DNA of 64,000 bases from Clostridiales bacterium (lineage in GTDB: Bacteria > Bacillota > Clostridia > Peptostreptococcales > Acidaminobacteraceae), in contig JAEIOD010000016.1 in NCBI GenBank assembly GCA_016342415.1, forward strand, positions 38,073 to 102,072, given 5' to 3'. The position numbers and the translations under genes are program-made. Below, one piece after another: positions 46,215 through 54,636 of the stretch (the first letter of the stretch is position 1; every line of letters starts with the position of its first letter). The notes below the pieces were generated by a model that was not told the origin of the DNA, made no database searches, and was given only the letters and a program-made list of their open reading frames with translations.

Positions 46215-46437
46215 AACCTTTGACGAGGAAAAGTAGTTATTGCAAAGACTTTAGAGAGTTTGGGACGGTGGAAGCCAAACGGATGCGCAGTAATGAAACG
46301 TACCTAAGAGGTTCTGATCGAAATGAGTAGATTAGATGGCATCCACCATTATCAGGATTCGAGTGAGTACACATGTACTAATTAGAGTGGCAACGCGGAT
46401 ATTTTCGTCTCTTATGTTATATAAGAGGCGTTTTTTT
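46215..46437 (+). ncRNA. T-box leader, arginine-specific, with terminator
   Basis: Stem I contains AGAGAG and the distal-loop GGTGGAAG. The lower arms TTATTGC and GCAGTAA pair. In the specifier loop CGT (46299-46301) follows GAAA and is followed by A, so the codon read is CGU, arginine. The T-box core GAGTGGCAACGCGG (46385-46398) includes TGGC, which would pair with a GCCA tRNA end. The terminator CGTCTCTTAT/ATAAGAGGCG plus seven T ends at 46437. Uncharged tRNA-Arg should therefore allow transcription into argS. From 46438 to 46549 nothing else is seen apart from the ribosome site. Confidence 0.94.
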
Positions 46438-46549
46438 AATTTCAGAATTTATATTTTGTTACAATCAGCTAAATGCTTGGTATAAATTCTTTAAATAAGT
46501 TACAGATTAGAAAGTACCATAAGTACATTTCTTTATTTAGGAGGTAAAC

Positions 46550-48241
46550 ATGGATTTTAAGAATGAAGTTGTAAAGTTATTGTCTTCAAAAATTACTGAT
46601 TTAACACAAGAAGAAATCTTAGATGCAATTGAAGTACCTAAGAATACAAGTATGGGAGATTACGCATTCCCTTGTTTTAAATTAGCAAAGACATTTAGAA
46701 AAGCACCTAATATGATTGCAACTGAAATCGCTGAAAGTTTAGAAAGTGATGTTTTTGAAACAATAGCACCAGTTGCTGCTTATATCAATTTTACGATTGA
46801 TAAGACTGTTTATGCAAAACAAGTTGTTGAAAAGGTTATTAAACTAGGTGATGACTATGGTCATCAAGCTATTGGTGAAAATAAAACTGTAATTGTTGAG
46901 TTTTCTTCAGTAAACATTGCAAAAGTGATGCATATTGGTCATATTAGAAGCGCTATGATTGGAAACTCACTTGCAAGAATATACGATGCTTTAGATTATA
47001 ATGTCGTTAAAATCAATCACCTTGGTGATTACGGGACTCAGTTCGGAAAGATGATTGAGGCTTATAAATTATGGGGTGATAAAGAAGTTGTCGAAAAAAA
47101 TCCTGTGGATGAACTGGTTAAATTATATGTTAAATTCCATGTAGAAGCTGAAAAAGATTCAACACTTGATGATAAAGCGCGTGAATGGTTTATGAAGCTT
47201 GAACAAGGTGATGCAGAAGCGACTCACTTATGGCAGTGGATGAAAGACTTCAGTATGATTGAGTTCAATCGTGTATATGATTTATTGGATTGTGAATTTG
47301 ATTCATTTGATGGCGAATCATTCTACTCGGATAAAATGCCGGCAATTTTAGATGAGTTAAGAGAAAAAAAGATCGTAAAAAAAGATGCAGGTGCTGAAAT
47401 TGTTGATTTAGAAGAATATGGTATGCCTCCATCTTTAATCACAAAAAGTGATGGTTCAAGCCTTTATGTGACACGTGATATTGCTGCTGCGGTTTATCGT
47501 AAAAAGCAATATGATTTCTATAAGAATATTTATGTTGTAGGTGCACCACAACAACTACACTTCAAACAGTGGATGCAGATTGTTAAGTTAATGGGTCATG
47601 AATGGGCTGATGATTGCGTGCATGTTATGTTTGGTATGGTCTCTATGGAAGATGGTAAGATGTCTACACGTGAAGGCCGTGTTGTTAAACTTGAAGATGT
47701 TCTTGTAAAAGCTAAAGAAAGTATAAAAGTTCTTATTGAAGAAAAGAATCCTGGATTAGAAAATAAAGATGAAGTTGCACGTCAAGTTGGAGTTGGAGCA
47801 GTTGTGTTCCAAGAGTTGTTCCATAATAGAATTAAAGATTATGTCTTCTCATGGGAAAAAATGCTTTCTGCTGAAGGTGAATCAGGACCTTATGTACAAT
47901 ATGCTCATGCAAGAGCGTGTAGTTTGATTAAAAATATTGAAGTCGGTGATGCGAGTGTTGATTATTCAATCTTAAAAGATGATGTTTCCATGGAAGTTAT
48001 TCGTCAATTGAGCAAATATGAAGAGACGATTCAAGATGCTGCTAGAAAATATGAGCCATCTATTGTAACTCGTTATGTGACTTCATTAGCTCAAATGTTT
48101 AATACATTTTATAATGCTAATAGAATATCTGATCAAACACCTGAGATTAAGGCTGCTAGAATTGCACTGGTTAAAGCCGTTAAGATCACAATTAAAAATG
48201 CTCTTCACTTAATTACTATTGAAGCGCCAGAACAATTATAA
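46550..48241 (+). CDS. argS: Arginyl-tRNA synthetase
   Basis: Class I synthetase, 563 aa (full length). It has an N-terminal additional domain (about 1-100), the HIGH motif in VMHIGHIRS, a KMSK-like KMSTREG (about 369-375) and an anticodon-binding helical domain at the C terminus (YVQYAHARACS and on). AGGAGG lies six bases before the ATG. Controlled by the upstream arginine T-box. Confidence 0.97.
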   Translation: MDFKNEVVKLLSSKITDLTQEEILDAIEVPKNTSMGDYAFPCFKLAKTFRKAPNMIATEIAESLESDVFETIAPVAAYINFTIDKTVYAKQVVEKVIKLGDDYGHQAIGENKTVIVEFSSVNIAKVMHIGHIRSAMIGNSLARIYDALDYNVVKINHLGDYGTQFGKMIEAYKLWGDKEVVEKNPVDELVKLYVKFHVEAEKDSTLDDKAREWFMKLEQGDAEATHLWQWMKDFSMIEFNRVYDLLDCEFDSFDGESFYSDKMPAILDELREKKIVKKDAGAEIVDLEEYGMPPSLITKSDGSSLYVTRDIAAAVYRKKQYDFYKNIYVVGAPQQLHFKQWMQIVKLMGHEWADDCVHVMFGMVSMEDGKMSTREGRVVKLEDVLVKAKESIKVLIEEKNPGLENKDEVARQVGVGAVVFQELFHNRIKDYVFSWEKMLSAEGESGPYVQYAHARACSLIKNIEVGDASVDYSILKDDVSMEVIRQLSKYEETIQDAARKYEPSIVTRYVTSLAQMFNTFYNANRISDQTPEIKAARIALVKAVKITIKNALHLITIEAPEQL

Positions 48242-48249
48242 GTATTAAA

Positions 48250-48275
48250 AAAGGGATTTCAATTGAAATCCCTTT
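48250..48275. terminator. Terminator between convergent genes
   Basis: A perfect 26-bp palindrome, AAAGGGATTTCAA/TTGAAATCCCTTT. On the minus strand it is followed by six T, so it mainly ends the gene at 48274. Confidence 0.8.
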
Positions 48276-48777
48276 AAAAATCTATTTCCTCATCCAAAAC
48301 TTCTGGATCTTTCTTAAAGTAAACTCTATCACTGTGTGATTTAATCTCTTTTATGGTACCTAAGATATTTTTTATTTCACCGTTTAAATTATCAATATCT
48401 TCTGCATTGATATTGTAGTAAAGGTATAAGTCCTCAAATATACGAACTAATTTAGAAATGTTGTTATCGACTTCAATAAATCTAGAGAAATTATTTGAAT
48501 TCATAGCATTCTTAAATTGATCTATATCTACTTTAATAATATCAACGATATCTTCTTCAGTGTTAAAATCACCAACCACCATCGAATATGGCTTCACACG
48601 TTCTAAAAAGTAAGTGTTGTCAGGATTAAGGTGATAAATATAAGAAATCTTATAACCGTTTATTTTAAATTTTACATAAAACATGATACCTTGAATATCA
48701 AGCACTCGAGCACCTAGGCTCCTTAATTCATCTTTGCAGATTTCATGACGTATCAGACGTGAAGACATTATTGCCAT
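48274..48777 (-). CDS. Conserved-type hypothetical protein
   Basis: A 167-residue cytoplasmic protein that I do not recognise. It has no membrane segment or signal. The N-terminal 80 residues look like an alpha/beta fold with YVKFKINGYKISYIYHL; the C-terminal half (about 75-150) is helical and may form a coiled coil. AGGAGG lies six bases before ATG 48777; the frame is open to 48804. An extended -10 (TGTTATACT) lies upstream at about 48816-48821. Divergent from the radical SAM gene. Confidence 0.7.
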   Translation of the reverse strand: MAIMSSRLIRHEICKDELRSLGARVLDIQGIMFYVKFKINGYKISYIYHLNPDNTYFLERVKPYSMVVGDFNTEEDIVDIIKVDIDQFKNAMNSNNFSRFIEVDNNISKLVRIFEDLYLYYNINAEDIDNLNGEIKNILGTIKEIKSHSDRVYFKKDPEVLDEEIDF

Positions 48778-48897
48778 GCAAAACCTCCTATGGTTTGTTG
48801 TCATTAGTTTCTAAAAGTATAACACATATTTTTTGAAAATGCATGATAGTGAGATAGAAAATTATTGTTTTTTTGTACGTACACAAGTGGAAGAAAC

Positions 48898-48926
48898 TTG
48901 TTTTTACTCATAAAAAAACGTACAAT
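48898..48926 (+). promoter_or_regulatory. Promoter of the radical SAM operon
   Basis: TTGTTT (48898-48903), 17-bp spacer, TACAAT (48921-48926), 22 bases before the start codon. Confidence 0.6.
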
Positions 48927-48947
48927 AGGGTAAGAAAGAAGGCGTAA

Positions 48948-50690
48948 ATGAAAAATCTATTATTAACTTTAAATTCAAAATACTCTCATTCCTCTTTAGC
49001 GATTAGGTACCTAAGTCAATATGTAAGAGATGAGAGTTTTTGTCCTGAAATAAAAGAGTATACAATCAATCAACATGTGGATGATATTGTTAGAGATATA
49101 TTTAATAAAGAATACAAGGTGATTGCATTTTCTTGTTATATCTGGAATTATGAAATGACATTGAAAATTGCAGAAGATATAAAAACAATTGATCCCAGCA
49201 TAGTAATTATTTTTGGTGGTCCTGAAGTATCTTATCAGTCAAATGATATTCTTATGGAGTATGCTTTTATTGATTATATTATTTTTGGTGAAGGAGAACT
49301 GACTTATAAAGAATTGTGTGAGTATCTGTTCTTAAAACAAGGATCTTTGGAGAATATAAAAGGTATAGCCTATAGGGGTGAGAAGGTTATTAAAACTGAA
49401 GACCGTGAACTGATTAAAGATCTAGATTGCGTTCCTTTTCCTTATGAAACTCTAGAAGGATTGGAGTTTAGAAAGCTGTACTATGAAAGTTCTAGGGGTT
49501 GTCCATTTAACTGTCAGTACTGTTTGTCATCAACAACAGGTCATGTAAGGTATTTTTCTCTTGAAAGAGTTAAACAAGACTTGAAGTTCTTTTTGGATAG
49601 ACATGTTGAACAAGTTAAATTTGTTGACAGAACATTCAATGCCAATCCTAAAAGAGCTTTGGAAATTATGAAGTTTATAGTAGAGCATGATAATAAAAAA
49701 ACTAACTTCCATTTTGAAATAGTAGCTAGTTTATTAGATGAGGAGACCATTGAGTATCTAAAAGATGTCAGGGTTGGTCTTTTCCAATTTGAGATTGGAG
49801 TTCAATCAACCAATCAAGAAACCATTACTGCCATTAAACGTAATGTAGAGTTTGATAGAATATCAAACTCTGTAAAACGGTTGTCTGCTCATAAAAATAT
49901 ACATTTACATTTGGATCTAATTGCGGGATTACCATTTGAAAATTTAACTACTTTTTTAAACTCTTTTGAAGATGTATATGCTTTACAACCAGAAAAACTT
50001 CAGTTAGGTTTTTTAAAACTACTGAAAGGCTCTGGACTTAGATTAAATGCAAAAGATCATAACTATGTATTTAGCAAACAAGCACCTTATGAAATTTTTT
50101 ATAATAAGTATATTACATTTAAAGAGCTCATTGACTTAAAATTTCTTGAAGAAATTGTAGAACTCTACTATAATTCTAATCGATTTATAAACAGTCTTGA
50201 TATGGTTATCAAAAAGCATTATAATAGGGCAGTTGATTTCTATTTAGAATTTGCAGATTATTGGAAAACAAATGGGCTGTTTGATCAACCTCATAAGTTG
50301 ATTAAATTATATGAGATACTCATTCAGTTTTATCAGGACAAGTCATATGAAGGTTTAGATCAATTTAAAGAAGTTATGAAGTTCGATTATTACTTGAACA
50401 ATCAAAAAACACCATCAACAGTTTTTAATATGAAAGAGGAAAAATCCTTTCATAATGCGTGTTATGATTATTTGAAGACTCTCTCTAGTAGAGAAAAATC
50501 TGCGAAACAATGGCTGAAACAAGTGAAGTTTATTATGTTTAAATTTGATGTGTTGGAATATATAGCGTCTGATTATCAAGATATAAAACAAACCGAGCAA
50601 GTTTTAATGTATGATTACGACGTGGAGTATCAAGTCTTTTACAAATCAACATATCAAGATGTTACAAATCTATTAATTAACAAGGAGTGA
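48948..50690 (+). CDS. B12-binding-domain radical SAM protein with DUF4080-like C terminus
   Basis: A 580-aa enzyme. Residues about 1-140 form a cobalamin-binding-like Rossmann domain (FSCYIWNYE, IIFGGPEVS, FGEGE). Residues about 170-380 form the radical SAM barrel with the CX3CX2C motif CPFNCQYC (about 184-191). The remaining 200 residues resemble DUF4080. The B12 domain lacks the DXHXXG histidine motif, as in many relatives that do not bind base-off cobalamin that way. Substrate unknown. First gene of an operon with a membrane protein, NAD kinase and a TPR protein. Confidence 0.85.
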   Translation: MKNLLLTLNSKYSHSSLAIRYLSQYVRDESFCPEIKEYTINQHVDDIVRDIFNKEYKVIAFSCYIWNYEMTLKIAEDIKTIDPSIVIIFGGPEVSYQSNDILMEYAFIDYIIFGEGELTYKELCEYLFLKQGSLENIKGIAYRGEKVIKTEDRELIKDLDCVPFPYETLEGLEFRKLYYESSRGCPFNCQYCLSSTTGHVRYFSLERVKQDLKFFLDRHVEQVKFVDRTFNANPKRALEIMKFIVEHDNKKTNFHFEIVASLLDEETIEYLKDVRVGLFQFEIGVQSTNQETITAIKRNVEFDRISNSVKRLSAHKNIHLHLDLIAGLPFENLTTFLNSFEDVYALQPEKLQLGFLKLLKGSGLRLNAKDHNYVFSKQAPYEIFYNKYITFKELIDLKFLEEIVELYYNSNRFINSLDMVIKKHYNRAVDFYLEFADYWKTNGLFDQPHKLIKLYEILIQFYQDKSYEGLDQFKEVMKFDYYLNNQKTPSTVFNMKEEKSFHNACYDYLKTLSSREKSAKQWLKQVKFIMFKFDVLEYIASDYQDIKQTEQVLMYDYDVEYQVFYKSTYQDVTNLLINKE

Positions 50691-50694
50691 GGCT

Positions 50695-51462
50695 ATGGAT
50701 TTTTTTACTGATTTTCAAGCTATTAATAAAGTAGTATTTAAAAAATCAAATGAATCTTATCTAAAGAATTTATTATTAATCCCAATGTTCGGATTGTATA
50801 TGGTCGTATATGTTTTATTGACTTTACTGTTAAATATGACGTTGGGGAAATTAGGAGGCGGAGGTGCATTTTTAGCTTCTCTTATCACCTGGTTTTTATC
50901 ATGTTATATGATATCAGACTTTTTATCCCATTTAGAGAGTGCTATTGGTGGATTTAAATTCAATTTGAAATCGATTGGTAAAGGGTATATGAGTTATTTC
51001 ATGCCTTTATTAACAGCAACAGCTATACCTAGAATCGTTGTATATCTGTTTTCAGTTTTAACAGGTATTTATGTACCATTTTTCTGGATTATCATATTTT
51101 ACTTAGCATATGCAACACCTGAAGTTGTTTACCAGAAGAATCTAGATAGACTTGAAATGTTTGCCTATGGACACAAATTTTTATTAGAGAACTGGCAACA
51201 TTGGTTGGCCGTTAATCTAATCCATGGTTTTATTATGATTGGTTTCTTAAAAATAACCGATATCTTTATCATGAAACCATTTGGAGACTTACTTATTAAT
51301 CTACCTGCTTTATTGGCAGCAGCGATATATTATTTGATATTATCATTTATCATTGGTATTCCACTACTTTATTATTTACTTTATAGAGGGTATATTTTTA
51401 AAATATTAAGTGTGTCTTCTAGAAGAAAAAGAGAGTATATGAGAAATATTTACGGGAAATAG
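50695..51462 (+). CDS. Multi-pass membrane protein of unknown function
   Basis: A 255-aa protein with about six hydrophobic segments (about 25-50, 55-78, 100-125, 128-150, 165-190 and 200-230) and a basic C terminus. It is not a family I recognise, though the layout recalls YciC/DUF-type inner-membrane proteins. Four bases separate it from the radical SAM gene and eight from nadK. Confidence 0.7.
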   Translation: MDFFTDFQAINKVVFKKSNESYLKNLLLIPMFGLYMVVYVLLTLLLNMTLGKLGGGGAFLASLITWFLSCYMISDFLSHLESAIGGFKFNLKSIGKGYMSYFMPLLTATAIPRIVVYLFSVLTGIYVPFFWIIIFYLAYATPEVVYQKNLDRLEMFAYGHKFLLENWQHWLAVNLIHGFIMIGFLKITDIFIMKPFGDLLINLPALLAAAIYYLILSFIIGIPLLYYLLYRGYIFKILSVSSRRKREYMRNIYGK

Positions 51463-51470
51463 GTGAAAAC

Positions 51471-52283
51471 ATGAAAAGAGTACTGTTGCACCATAATTTT
51501 AAGAAAGAAAGCTTAAAGGTCAAAGGTAAGTTGATACGACGTTTGATTGAAGCAGATATCAATGTCGTTGAAGACAATCCAGACTTAGTTGTTGTTATTG
51601 GTGGCGATGGTACGATGTTGAGTGCGATTAGAATGATGAGAAATCTCAAAGTTCCCTTCGTTGGCATCAATACTGGAACTTTAGGATTTCTACCGAGTTT
51701 TCATATTGATGAATTGGATCGTCTGATTCAAGTGATAAAGACCAATACTTATAATGTTCAGAGTTATCCGTTATTAAAAGTAATCTGTAAGACGGTTAAT
51801 GGACAAGTTATAGAAAAATATGCTTTCAATGAAATATTAATCAAACATTTGGAACCGAGATTGATGGAAGCGATGATATTTATTGATAAAGAGGAGTTCA
51901 ATTACTTTACTGGAGATGGCTTTATTATATCAACACCAATTGGTGCAACAGGCTATGCCATATGGGCTGGGGGAGTCGCGATGCACTCGGAATTGCCCGT
52001 GTATCAGCTGACACCACTTAATCCAAATGACAATAGTGTGAATAGACCATTGATGTCTTCAATTGTGTTGCCAATAGAAACGAGTATTGATATCAATGTT
52101 ATTAAGTCGAATTCTAGAGAAGTTATAGTAGCATGTGATGGATTAAAAGTATCCAATGACTATATTTCTGAAATTCATGTTAAGGCTTCGCATAAAGCCA
52201 TAGAAATTTTAAGAGATAAAAGATACAGTTATTATGACTTATATAGAAGAAAAATTATAGATAAGAATATCATAAGAGGATAA
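51471..52283 (+). CDS. nadK: NAD kinase
   Basis: Phosphorylates NAD to NADP. The 270-aa protein has the GGDGT motif (about 44-48), GINTGTLGFLP (about 63-73), the NE-type region FNEILI, and the glycine-rich GDGFIISTPIGATGYA (about 146-161). A weak AGGTGA precedes the ATG. One base separates its stop from the TPR gene start. Confidence 0.93.
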   Translation: MKRVLLHHNFKKESLKVKGKLIRRLIEADINVVEDNPDLVVVIGGDGTMLSAIRMMRNLKVPFVGINTGTLGFLPSFHIDELDRLIQVIKTNTYNVQSYPLLKVICKTVNGQVIEKYAFNEILIKHLEPRLMEAMIFIDKEEFNYFTGDGFIISTPIGATGYAIWAGGVAMHSELPVYQLTPLNPNDNSVNRPLMSSIVLPIETSIDINVIKSNSREVIVACDGLKVSNDYISEIHVKASHKAIEILRDKRYSYYDLYRRKIIDKNIIRG

Positions 52284-52284
52284 T

Positions 52285-53406
52285 ATGTTTACTAGATTAG
52301 AAAAGTTGTTTAGAAGTAAGTTAGATGAAGTTGTATTTATAGAACTTAAACCAGATGCAAAGGCAAAAATAAATCAAATGACATTAGACCCTGCTATACC
52401 ATTGCCAGTTATGTTTAAAGATGTTATGGATAAAGTACAAGGTGTTTCAGCGTCAGATATCACTGCTGCCAACATGATTAAAGGTATGGCTTTTATATTA
52501 TCAGTTGATGAGGAATTTCCTCATAAAACGTATTATCATGATGTGATGCTTTCAATTGACGATAAAATTGGGATGTATCTATTAAAACATGCTTTTGAAT
52601 TGGCTAATGAAGGCAATAAAGTAAATGCACTTATTTACTTCAAAGCCAGTTTGATGTTTATAGATAATGAAATAGATGTCTTAACAAACTATGGTCGTTG
52701 TTGTGTAGAACTTGCATATGATAAAGAAGAAACTGAGATGATCTTTATAGAAGAAGCAAAAGAAGTGTTTGAGAGTATGATACAAAAATATCCAGAACAA
52801 CCTTATGCATATTATCATCTTGGATTTATCTATTCTAATGAGGACCAGTATAAATTAGCAGAAGCAGCATGGGTAAAGGCTATTAAATTAAATATTGGTG
52901 AAAATGAAAAACACGATATCGTTACAAGACTTCATGACTTACATGCAAAAATAAAATTTGAAGAAGGACATACTTTAATTATAGATGGCAGACAGGATGA
53001 AGGTTTAGAAATTCTTTTAGCTTTAGAACCGGAATACGTTGATTGGTGGAACCTGATGTTCTTCATCGGTCTTGGTTATAGAATGAATAACGATTTTGAC
53101 AATGCTTTAAAATATTATAGTAAAGTCATGGAACTTAATACTGGACATGTACAGACTTATAATGAAATTGGTTTATGTTATATGACGATGGGACGTTTTG
53201 AAGAAGCGGTTAAAGCATTTAAAGAAGCGTTAAAGATGGACCGTGAAAATTCAGAGATACTCTGCAACTTGGGTATTGTATATATTCAACTCAATGAACT
53301 AGATGAAGCTGAAAATGCTTTAATGAGATCTTTTAAGGCAGATACTGAAGATGAAATTACTGCAAGTTGGATTAAAAAATTAAATGAATTGAGAATGTTA
53401 AGTTAA
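52285..53406 (+). CDS. Tetratricopeptide-repeat protein
   Basis: A 373-aa soluble protein. TPR units are clear from about residue 105 on: AYYHLGFIYSNEDQYKLAEA (about 174-193), MFFIGLGYRMNNDFDNALKY (about 257-276), TYNEIGLCYMTMGRFEEAVK (about 291-310) and ILCNLGIVYIQLNELDEAEN (about 325-344). The N-terminal 100 residues are a different, unrecognised domain. Probably a protein-interaction scaffold. Last gene of the operon. Confidence 0.85.
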   Translation: MFTRLEKLFRSKLDEVVFIELKPDAKAKINQMTLDPAIPLPVMFKDVMDKVQGVSASDITAANMIKGMAFILSVDEEFPHKTYYHDVMLSIDDKIGMYLLKHAFELANEGNKVNALIYFKASLMFIDNEIDVLTNYGRCCVELAYDKEETEMIFIEEAKEVFESMIQKYPEQPYAYYHLGFIYSNEDQYKLAEAAWVKAIKLNIGENEKHDIVTRLHDLHAKIKFEEGHTLIIDGRQDEGLEILLALEPEYVDWWNLMFFIGLGYRMNNDFDNALKYYSKVMELNTGHVQTYNEIGLCYMTMGRFEEAVKAFKEALKMDRENSEILCNLGIVYIQLNELDEAENALMRSFKADTEDEITASWIKKLNELRMLS

Positions 53407-53558
53407 TCTAAGATTTCTTGAGTTTTTTTACCATATGAAAGAATTGTTATATATGTATTACTAAAGGAAACAAGAAACAATATAGAGAGTTCAAAAATGA
53501 ACCTTATGATTGATATGAATATGAGAAGTATTAAAATGAATTATTAGATTAATTGATG

Positions 53559-53597
53559 AAAAGTGGGTAAGCATAAGATGCTTACTCACTTTTTTTA
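53559..53597 (+). terminator. Intrinsic terminator after the TPR gene
   Basis: AAAAGTGGGTAAGC pairs with GCTTACTCACTTTT (one G-T pair) and is followed by a T-tract. The 150 bases before it (53407-53558) show nothing else. Confidence 0.88.
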
Positions 53598-53611
53598 TAT
53601 TTCAAAAATTA

Positions 53612-53640
53612 TTGCAAAGCTTACAAAAATATTGTAAGAT
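53612..53640 (+). promoter_or_regulatory. Promoter of ptb-ior with inverted repeat in the spacer
   Basis: TTGCAA (53612-53617), 17-bp spacer, TAAGAT (53635-53640). Inside the spacer TTACAA (53621-53626) and TTGTAA (53632-53637) form a perfect inverted repeat with a 5-bp gap, placed as a repressor site would be. Confidence 0.7.
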
Positions 53641-53702
53641 GAAGGTGGTTGTTAAAAAATTTGAATCCTTACATAAAAATTTTAAATCGTAAAGGAGAAG
53701 AT

Positions 53703-54611
53703 ATGATAAAAAACATTAATGAACTTTTAAATGCTGCAAAGGCTCAAGAGACAATGAAGCTTGTTGTAGCCGCAGCGCAAGACGAAGATGTCTTATTGGC
53801 TGTTGTAAAAGCAGCTGAGGAATCTGTTATTGAGCCGATTCTGGTTGGAGATGAAAAGCTAATACAAGCTATTGCAACGAAAAACAATCTGGACTTATCT
53901 GGTTATAAGGTGATTCACTTAGAAGATTTGAAAGAAGTAGCAAGAGTTTCTGTTGAACTTGTAAAAAATGGTGATGCTGATTTTGTTATGAAGGGTCTTA
54001 TTGATACAGCAATACTTTTAAAGGCTGTACTGGATAAAGAAGTAGGACTAAGAACAGATAGTCAATTATCTCATGTGATGGTATATGATATTCCAACATA
54101 TCATAAACTGATGTACTTTACTGATGGTGGTATGAATATATCCCCAGACTTAGATGCTAAAACTGCTATTACAAAAAATGCGATTCAAGTTGCAAAAGCG
54201 CTTGGGACAGAAACTGTAAAAGTAGCTTGTTTAGCAGCTAAAGAAAAAGTAAATCCCAAAATGCCTGCCACAGTCGATGCAAAAGCATTAGAAGATAAAT
54301 GTAAGGCTGGAGAATTTGGCGAAAATGTTATTGTAGAAGGTCCTTTAGCGTTTGATTTAGTGATTTCGAAAGAAGCAGCGGAGACAAAAGGATTTAAGAG
54401 TGATATAGCTGGAGATGTAGATGTGGTTGTTGTACCGACGATTGAAGTTGGTAATGGCATAGGTAAAGCGTTAACATATTTAGCAAAAGCAAAATCTGCA
54501 GGTATAATTATGGGTGCAAAAGCACCAGTCGTATTGGTATCAAGAGCAGATAGTTTTGAAGATAAATTAAATTCAATTGCATTAGGTAGCGTAATCGCTG
54601 CTTATAAATAA
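53703..54611 (+). CDS. ptb: Phosphate butyryltransferase-type phosphate acyltransferase
   Basis: Converts acyl-CoA plus phosphate to acyl-phosphate. The 302-aa protein belongs to the Pta/Ptb family and lacks the N-terminal extension of long Pta; KGLIDTAILLKAVLDKEVGL (about 95-114) and VVPTIEVGNGIGKAL (about 242-256) are family-typical. AAAGGAG lies before ATG 53703; the frame opens earlier at 53649. The expected acid kinase (Buk) gene is not adjacent. Being placed directly before iorA-iorB, it probably handles acyl- or arylacetyl-CoA from amino-acid oxidation. Confidence 0.85.
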   Translation: MIKNINELLNAAKAQETMKLVVAAAQDEDVLLAVVKAAEESVIEPILVGDEKLIQAIATKNNLDLSGYKVIHLEDLKEVARVSVELVKNGDADFVMKGLIDTAILLKAVLDKEVGLRTDSQLSHVMVYDIPTYHKLMYFTDGGMNISPDLDAKTAITKNAIQVAKALGTETVKVACLAAKEKVNPKMPATVDAKALEDKCKAGEFGENVIVEGPLAFDLVISKEAAETKGFKSDIAGDVDVVVVPTIEVGNGIGKALTYLAKAKSAGIIMGAKAPVVLVSRADSFEDKLNSIALGSVIAAYK

Positions 54612-54636
54612 TAGAGAAATTGAGGAGTGTGAAAGA

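Noticed and set aside
53621..53637. Rex operator in the ptb promoter
   Set aside because: TTACAA-N5-TTGTAA does not match the usual TTGTTAANNNNTTAACAA; kept only as an unnamed operator candidate.
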